This document shows, one piece after another, positions 59,590-64,000 of a stretch of DNA of 64,000 nt (position 1 is its first letter; the number at the start of each line of letters is the position of its first letter). The notes beneath the pieces were generated by a model. That model worked only from the letters and a program-made list of their open reading frames with translations. It had not been told where the DNA came from and did not search any database. Location of the stretch: contig WRLF01000012.1 of assembly GCA_009777735.1 (NCBI GenBank), forward strand, positions 27,504 to 91,503, written 5' to 3'. The DNA comes from Treponema sp. GTDB lineage: Bacteria > Spirochaetota > Spirochaetia > Treponematales > Breznakiellaceae. The translations under genes and the position numbers were made by a program.

Positions 59590-61388
59590 CTATACAGCAT
59601 ATCCAGATCAATTTCACCGGCGGTGCAGGGTACCGTTATATCCCAATTTTCAAGCACTTTGGGATGTATTTCGCCAAACACGCCGATGCGCCTGCCTTTG
59701 TACAGCACTGCTGCTGCCCGCCCCGGGATAAAGCGTTGATCACCGGATTCTTCGACATCGTATTCGCGGGAAAGGTAGTAGAATAGCGTCTGTAAAAGAC
59801 CTGCGGCTGTGTTGAAATTTGCTTCCTTGTCCGCATGGAGAAACCCGGCATACTGGCGGGTAATTGTACCAGTGGAATCTTTGGGATTTTTCTCAGAATT
59901 ATCCCGGTAGGCGATCTTTCCAATCTCGAAAATTTTATGAGGGTACACCGAATGGCTTGATACGGATTCACTTTCCATCAACGAGGCAATAACCGAATCA
60001 CGGACATATTCATAGTTTTCTGTCATGGGGTTCGCTATGCGGATGATGCGTCTGACCACTTCGTCTGTTATCTGTTGTCCTGCTTTTGAAGTGGTCGGAC
60101 ACATGTTATCAACCAGATGTTTTCGTGAACCAAGGTAGTTGTAGATCATTTCCTGATAACCCATGCCAATAAAAATTTCCTTTACCTGACGGCTGAACAA
60201 TGTGACGGGCAGCAGACGGCCAACAGTAGAGTCGGCGGGACGCTCCGGCTTGAACGAACTTAGTCTCCGGCCTATCATCACATCTTCTGCAACATCGGCG
60301 GCGTGGAGAAAATCATTGCGGTACTCCGGCGGCCATGCAGTAATCCCTTCGTCCTCAACCGTCTGCCTGCGCTCGGTGCCTTTTCCCTTTTCGGCCTTCA
60401 CGCCCATGCGGGCAAGAGCCTGTACACATTCATCTGCGTTGAGTTTTTCGCCGAGAAATTTTTCGATGCGGGCCAGCGAGCAAAAAACCGGCTCCTGAAA
60501 ATAATACGGGTACACAATATTCCTGCCAAATGGCGTGTCGTACTCATACTGTATTTCCACCGGCTCAATGGTAAAACCGTTGTCGGCAAGGTCGCATGCA
60601 ACGATTGAAGCGGCCAGCGTTACCAGGGTAATGTCCGTTCCGGTAAGCTCTACAAATATTTCCGAATCGCCAACCTGGACTGCGCCAATATCGGCGGAAT
60701 TGATAATCGGCGGATAGGAAAGCACACCGCCTTGTGAATCGGTAAGGAATGGATGCACCGGCTTGTGTTCCAGAATAAATGCAAACTCTTTGCCTTTGGG
60801 GTGCTGCCGGAGAATTTCTGTCGGGGTAAGCGGGACATCCCATTGCAGCGGCACAAATGAAACACTGTTGGGATCAACACCTTTGTAGATAATCGGCCAT
60901 TTGACCGGCGAAACGCGGTACAGACCCATCGAAATAGAGCGCCGTTTGCGGCCGAAATTCCAGGCAAGTTTTTCCTGCGTCTGAATCATGTCGCGTAACA
61001 ACGGGTCGGAAATTGATTTTCCTTTGGCGATAAATCCCGCGAGGTAGGGGCGAACCTGTTGAACGCTTTTTTCAACCTTTACCGTGTACGCTGCTTTTTG
61101 TGTTGTACAGGGCAGCGAAAAAAACGGATATTCTGGTTTTGCCCCGCTGCTATACACCCGGAGTTGGCGGGCGCATCCGGCGGTTCCCCATAAATCGGGG
61201 CGGTTTGTATCGTTAAGTTCTATCTTGAGAACCCTTTCTGATTCGGGCAGGTTTTTGTCGCTGTCTTCATCAAGTTCTGCTTTGGCGCAGGTGAGGGCGT
61301 CTTCAAATTCTTCTCTGGTTTTCCAGCCTTTTCCATTTGTGCCGGCCAGTTCGTAAAACATTGTTTCGTTAACTTCTATTTTAGGCAT
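59586..61388 (-). CDS. pheT: Phenylalanyl-tRNA synthetase beta subunit, archaeal-like type
   Basis: 600 aa from ATG 61386-61388 (MPKIEVNETMFYELAG) with GGGAGAG; the track start extends upstream into pheS. It is shorter than the usual bacterial PheT (about 800 aa), lacking the tRNA-binding EMAP-like and FDX-ACB ends, and matches the archaeal/eukaryal form known in spirochaetes. B3/B4 and B5 regions are present (ELNDTNRPDLWGTAGCARQL; PTEILRQHPKG is in the first half). It forms an alpha2beta2 enzyme with PheS. It overlaps the pheS stop by 8 bases. Confidence 0.94.
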   Translation of the reverse strand: MPKIEVNETMFYELAGTNGKGWKTREEFEDALTCAKAELDEDSDKNLPESERVLKIELNDTNRPDLWGTAGCARQLRVYSSGAKPEYPFFSLPCTTQKAAYTVKVEKSVQQVRPYLAGFIAKGKSISDPLLRDMIQTQEKLAWNFGRKRRSISMGLYRVSPVKWPIIYKGVDPNSVSFVPLQWDVPLTPTEILRQHPKGKEFAFILEHKPVHPFLTDSQGGVLSYPPIINSADIGAVQVGDSEIFVELTGTDITLVTLAASIVACDLADNGFTIEPVEIQYEYDTPFGRNIVYPYYFQEPVFCSLARIEKFLGEKLNADECVQALARMGVKAEKGKGTERRQTVEDEGITAWPPEYRNDFLHAADVAEDVMIGRRLSSFKPERPADSTVGRLLPVTLFSRQVKEIFIGMGYQEMIYNYLGSRKHLVDNMCPTTSKAGQQITDEVVRRIIRIANPMTENYEYVRDSVIASLMESESVSSHSVYPHKIFEIGKIAYRDNSEKNPKDSTGTITRQYAGFLHADKEANFNTAAGLLQTLFYYLSREYDVEESGDQRFIPGRAAAVLYKGRRIGVFGEIHPKVLENWDITVPCTAGEIDLDMLYS

Positions 61389-63021
61389 TGCGGCTCTCCC
61401 TGGCACGTCGTAAGCGCACATCTTCAATGTCGTAACTGAACAACTCCCGCAGGTCGTTGAGGCCGAGCGCCATCAATGCCATGCGGTCAATACCGATACC
61501 CCATGCGGCAACCGGTACAGAAACACCAAGGCTTTCCGTTACTTCCGGCCGGAAAATACCCGAACCGCCAAGCTCAAACCAGCCCAAGGCAGGATGTTTC
61601 ACATGCATTTCTACCGAAGGTTCGGTAAAGGGGAAATAGCCGGGAACATATTTTACTTCTTTCGCGCCGGCAACTTCGACGGCAAACATCTCCAACATTC
61701 CCAGCAGGGTGCGGAGGTTGACATTTTCGCCTAACACAATGCCTTCGGTTTGGTAAAAATCCGGCAGGTGGGTTGCATCAACACGGTCATAACGGAAACA
61801 ACGGGCAATGCCAAAGTACTTGCCGGGCACTTTTGCTGTGGGCAGTGTTCTTGCGGAAAGCGCTGTCCCCTGGGAACGGAGAATCAACCGCCGGGTAAAC
61901 TCACGGTCAAAGGCATAGTTCCAGCCGCGGCTGCCTGTTGCACCGCCATTTTCGTGAGCGGCGGCGACATTGGAAAGCCAGGGCTCTTCGATTGCCGCAG
62001 CATGGGAATAGCTGCCGGCGTTTGTCGGATCGGCAACTCGATATGCATCGTGGATATCACGGGCAGAATGGAACTGCGGCATAAACAGGGCATCTGAATT
62101 CCAGAATTCGGTTTCTACGAGAGGGCCGTCAAATTCCTCAAACCCCAGCGAAGCAAGTTTGTCTTTAACATCTTCAAGGAATTTTGCGTAAGGGTTGCTG
62201 CGTCCGGGAACAAGCCGTATCGGTGGTGTCTTGACATTGTACGGCCTGAATGTCTTGTCCTTCCAGCTTCCCGTCTCAAGCATCTGCTGAGTCAGCGTGC
62301 CAAGCTCATCGCCGGTAATACCCGCCGCTGTAAGCATTGCCGCCGCCGCCTCTGCGGAAGTGTTGAGGCCGTATACTACGGTTTCGCGATCAAACTGGCG
62401 GAATGCGGCATTGTCGGCGCCGCGTTTTTTTGCTATACCGGAGATGAATTGCTTTTCCTCTTCATTAAGCGAGGCTTCCGCAAGCAGGCCGCCTTCGGTT
62501 ACAATTTTTTTGAAAATCCCCCGCAAAAGAGCAAAATGGGCAAGCACCGGATTTTTTGACGGGTCATCAAGCGGAATGGTGACAGTCACCTTTTTGTCGC
62601 TGTCCATCGACAATACGCCAAGTTTGGAAAGGTGCCCAAAAGCGCTGCCGATGTCCTTGTTCTCCATATGGAGCGCCTGGGCGATCTCGGTCAGTAAAGG
62701 CCTGTCCTGCGCTGATTTCATTCTGTTCCGTATCATTTCAAGGATACGTTCTTCGGGGCTTCCTTTTTCTTTCCATTCCTGTCCCAGCCCGGTTATTTCG
62801 TAAAAAATAGCCGTTTCACGCCGTATTTCGCCGATCAACCCTTTACCGAACAGCCATGAAAGCGCCTGGTTTCCATTACCCGTCTTAAATCCCAGATCTT
62901 TTTCAACTTTTTCGATGGTCAGTTCATCGCCTTTTTTGTATGCCAACAGTATCCGTATTTCAAGGGGATGTAAATTTTTTACAATGCCGGATATATCCGC
63001 GGCGGAGGTATCAGTTCCCAT
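61381..63021 (-). CDS. pheS: Phenylalanyl-tRNA synthetase alpha subunit, archaeal-like type
   Basis: 546 aa, much longer than typical bacterial PheS (about 330-350). The N-terminal part is winged-helix-like (HPLEIRILLAYKKGDELTIEKVEKDLGFK), as in the archaeal and eukaryal enzymes. The class II core has motif 2 FGIARCFRYDRVDATHLPDFYQTEG, and motif 3 GWGIGIDRMALMALG-type sequence (AAWGIGIDRMALMALGLNDLRELF). It charges tRNA-Phe. It overlaps proC by 11 bases and pheT by 8 bases, so the three are one operon. Confidence 0.95.
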   Translation of the reverse strand: MGTDTSAADISGIVKNLHPLEIRILLAYKKGDELTIEKVEKDLGFKTGNGNQALSWLFGKGLIGEIRRETAIFYEITGLGQEWKEKGSPEERILEMIRNRMKSAQDRPLLTEIAQALHMENKDIGSAFGHLSKLGVLSMDSDKKVTVTIPLDDPSKNPVLAHFALLRGIFKKIVTEGGLLAEASLNEEEKQFISGIAKKRGADNAAFRQFDRETVVYGLNTSAEAAAAMLTAAGITGDELGTLTQQMLETGSWKDKTFRPYNVKTPPIRLVPGRSNPYAKFLEDVKDKLASLGFEEFDGPLVETEFWNSDALFMPQFHSARDIHDAYRVADPTNAGSYSHAAAIEEPWLSNVAAAHENGGATGSRGWNYAFDREFTRRLILRSQGTALSARTLPTAKVPGKYFGIARCFRYDRVDATHLPDFYQTEGIVLGENVNLRTLLGMLEMFAVEVAGAKEVKYVPGYFPFTEPSVEMHVKHPALGWFELGGSGIFRPEVTESLGVSVPVAAWGIGIDRMALMALGLNDLRELFSYDIEDVRLRRARESRNA

Positions 63022-63841
63022 TTTTTGTCAACTCCTCTGCCCGTTTCCAGGCAGCGTTTACTGCCTGTATTACCGTAGATTTAAATGCGCATGATTCAAG
63101 AGCAGCAACCCCGGCAATGGTTGTGCCACCGGGAGAACAAACCATGTCTTTAAGCTGGCTGGTATGCATGTTTGTTTCTATAGTCATTGCTGTTGCGCCA
63201 AGCACAGTCTGGGTTGCATAATACATAGCCTTGTTGCGGGGCAACCCGGAAAGGACACCTCCGTCTGCAAGCGCTTCAATAAACATATATACGAAGGCCG
63301 GGCCGGAACCGGAAAGAGCGGTTACCGCATTAAAATAATGCTCTTCAATACGGTCAACTTCACCGGTTTCTTCGAGCAATGTTTCCAACTCGGCGGCTTT
63401 TATTGCAGACATTTGCGGCGAGACGGCAAGCGCAGTTATTCCTTCAGAAACAAGAGCCGGCGTATTGGGCATGATGCGTGCCACAGGGATATCACTGCCT
63501 ATAACAGCCTGGATTTCAGCAATTGTCCAGCCTGCTGCCATTGAAACCACTACCGGCGCATTGCCGCCTGCCAGCCGTTTTTGCACAACGGGTGCTATCT
63601 CTTCCAGTATACCTTTCATTGCCGGCGGCTTGACCGCAAGAAAAATATACGCCGCTTTTTCGGCGGCTTTTACGTTTGAGCTAAATACCTCTGCTCCAAT
63701 TGCCTCCGCTGTAATTTCTGCTTTTTCCCTGTCCGTATCAGTTATACCAATTTTTATCTTCGTGTTTTTACCTGAATCACCAATACCTGCCATCAAAGTA
63801 AAACCCATATTTCCGCTGCCAATACATGCAATTTTAGTCAT
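63011..63841 (-). CDS. proC: Pyrroline-5-carboxylate reductase
   Basis: 276 aa from ATG 63839-63841 with AGAGG. The NAD(P)H-binding start is MTKIACIGSGNMGFTLMAGI; VARIMPNTPALVSEGITAL lies in the middle; the C-terminal signature is ALSGSGPAFVYMFIEALADGGV and MVCSPGGTTIAG. It makes proline from pyrroline-5-carboxylate. It is first in the proC-pheS-pheT operon. Confidence 0.95.
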   Translation of the reverse strand: MTKIACIGSGNMGFTLMAGIGDSGKNTKIKIGITDTDREKAEITAEAIGAEVFSSNVKAAEKAAYIFLAVKPPAMKGILEEIAPVVQKRLAGGNAPVVVSMAAGWTIAEIQAVIGSDIPVARIMPNTPALVSEGITALAVSPQMSAIKAAELETLLEETGEVDRIEEHYFNAVTALSGSGPAFVYMFIEALADGGVLSGLPRNKAMYYATQTVLGATAMTIETNMHTSQLKDMVCSPGGTTIAGVAALESCAFKSTVIQAVNAAWKRAEELTKNGN

Positions 63842-63859
63842 CGTTTCCTCTTTATGCAT

Positions 63860-63888
63860 ACCATATCACTTTTTTTACATGGTGTCAG
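63860..63888 (-). promoter_or_regulatory. Promoter for proC-pheS-pheT
   Basis: CTGACA, 17 bases, TATGGT on the minus strand, ending 18 bases before ATG 63841. It lies between the gene and palindromic element copy B. Confidence 0.5.
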
Positions 63889-63901
63889 CATGGAATTACA
63901 C

Positions 63902-64000
63902 CAGCAATGTAATACCCGCAAGACTTGAGCGGGGCCCGTCGGCTGGTCAAGCGCACCGCTTGCGCGGCCCGCTTACCACCGACACCCCCCCCAATCAAGC
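63902..64000. repeat. Palindromic intergenic element, copy B, cut by window end
   Basis: It begins CAGCAATGTAATACCCGCAA and carries the family blocks GGGGCCCG, CGCACCGCTT and CGCTTACCACCGACACCC. Inner pairs are CTTGA/TCAAG, GTCGG..TGG/CCA.CCGAC, AAGCG/CGCTT and the tip CCGC-TTGC-GCGG. The right outer arm lies beyond base 64000. Relative to copy A the stems differ in sequence but keep pairing. Confidence 0.75.

Overview
The window reads as a gene-dense bacterial chromosome segment, most likely from a spirochaete of the Treponema type, plausibly a gut or termite-gut relative. This is inferred from: phenylalanyl-tRNA synthetase genes of the archaeal-like type known from spirochaetes (546-aa PheS with an N-terminal winged-helix part, 600-aa PheT); many lipoproteins with relaxed lipoboxes; a BspA-type leucine-rich repeat protein; and treponeme-like housekeeping proteins. 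No 16S or other taxonomic marker is present. No stretch longer than 300 bases lacks a gene, and I saw no tRNA, rRNA, CRISPR array or insertion sequence.

Layout. 1-4.5 kb: a left-truncated TPR protein with an Mrr-like C-terminus, then a divergent pair for the cell envelope: a membrane protein joining an Hsp70 substrate-binding-like domain to a LysM domain, and a lytic transglycosylase. 4.5-8.7 kb: a leftward operon of a CsgG-like lipoprotein, gnd and purD. 8.9-10.8 kb: a lipoprotein with Ig-like repeats and an LRR_5 protein. 10.8-13 kb: parA-parB-coaD. 13-20.4 kb: a double-rhodanese lipoprotein, a hybrid histidine kinase, rpmF-acpP-rnc, an HD phosphohydrolase and valS. valS carries a 59-codon in-frame palindromic repeat element. 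20.5-33.3 kb: a flavodoxin-like gene and then a layered defence island: half-HsdS, an unknown HTH/coiled-coil protein, hsdM, a BECR-type nuclease candidate, hsdS, a GmrSD-like DUF262 enzyme, a DUF433/PIN-like toxin-antitoxin pair, hsdR and a YgjP-type metallopeptidase.

33.3-47.3 kb: an alpha-galactoside utilisation locus under a divergent AraC regulator. It combines a putative outer-membrane barrel, surface lipoproteins with carbohydrate-binding-like repeats, a lipoprotein glycosidase, an ABC importer (binding protein plus two permeases, no ATPase gene) and a cytoplasmic GH36 alpha-galactosidase. 47.3-56.8 kb: a small hypothetical protein, rqcH, tatD, a polysaccharide-deacetylase lipoprotein, an M16 peptidase, a DHH phosphoesterase and an EEP-family lipoprotein. 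56.9-64 kb: a GAF-PAS-GGDEF cyclase, an aldo/keto reductase with ferredoxin clusters, and the overlapping operon proC-pheS-pheT.

Most notable structures: (1) the in-frame element in valS, with five heptamers in each arm that pair better in the RNA than in the opposite DNA strand; (2) two copies of a palindromic intergenic element at 49.4 and 63.9 kb whose stems covary; (3) several near-consensus promoters placed so that the transcript would begin at or next to the start codon (valS, half-hsdS, parA); (4) tandem 10-bp-stem palindromes 33 bp apart just before hsdR; (5) an Hsp70-SBD/LysM fusion.
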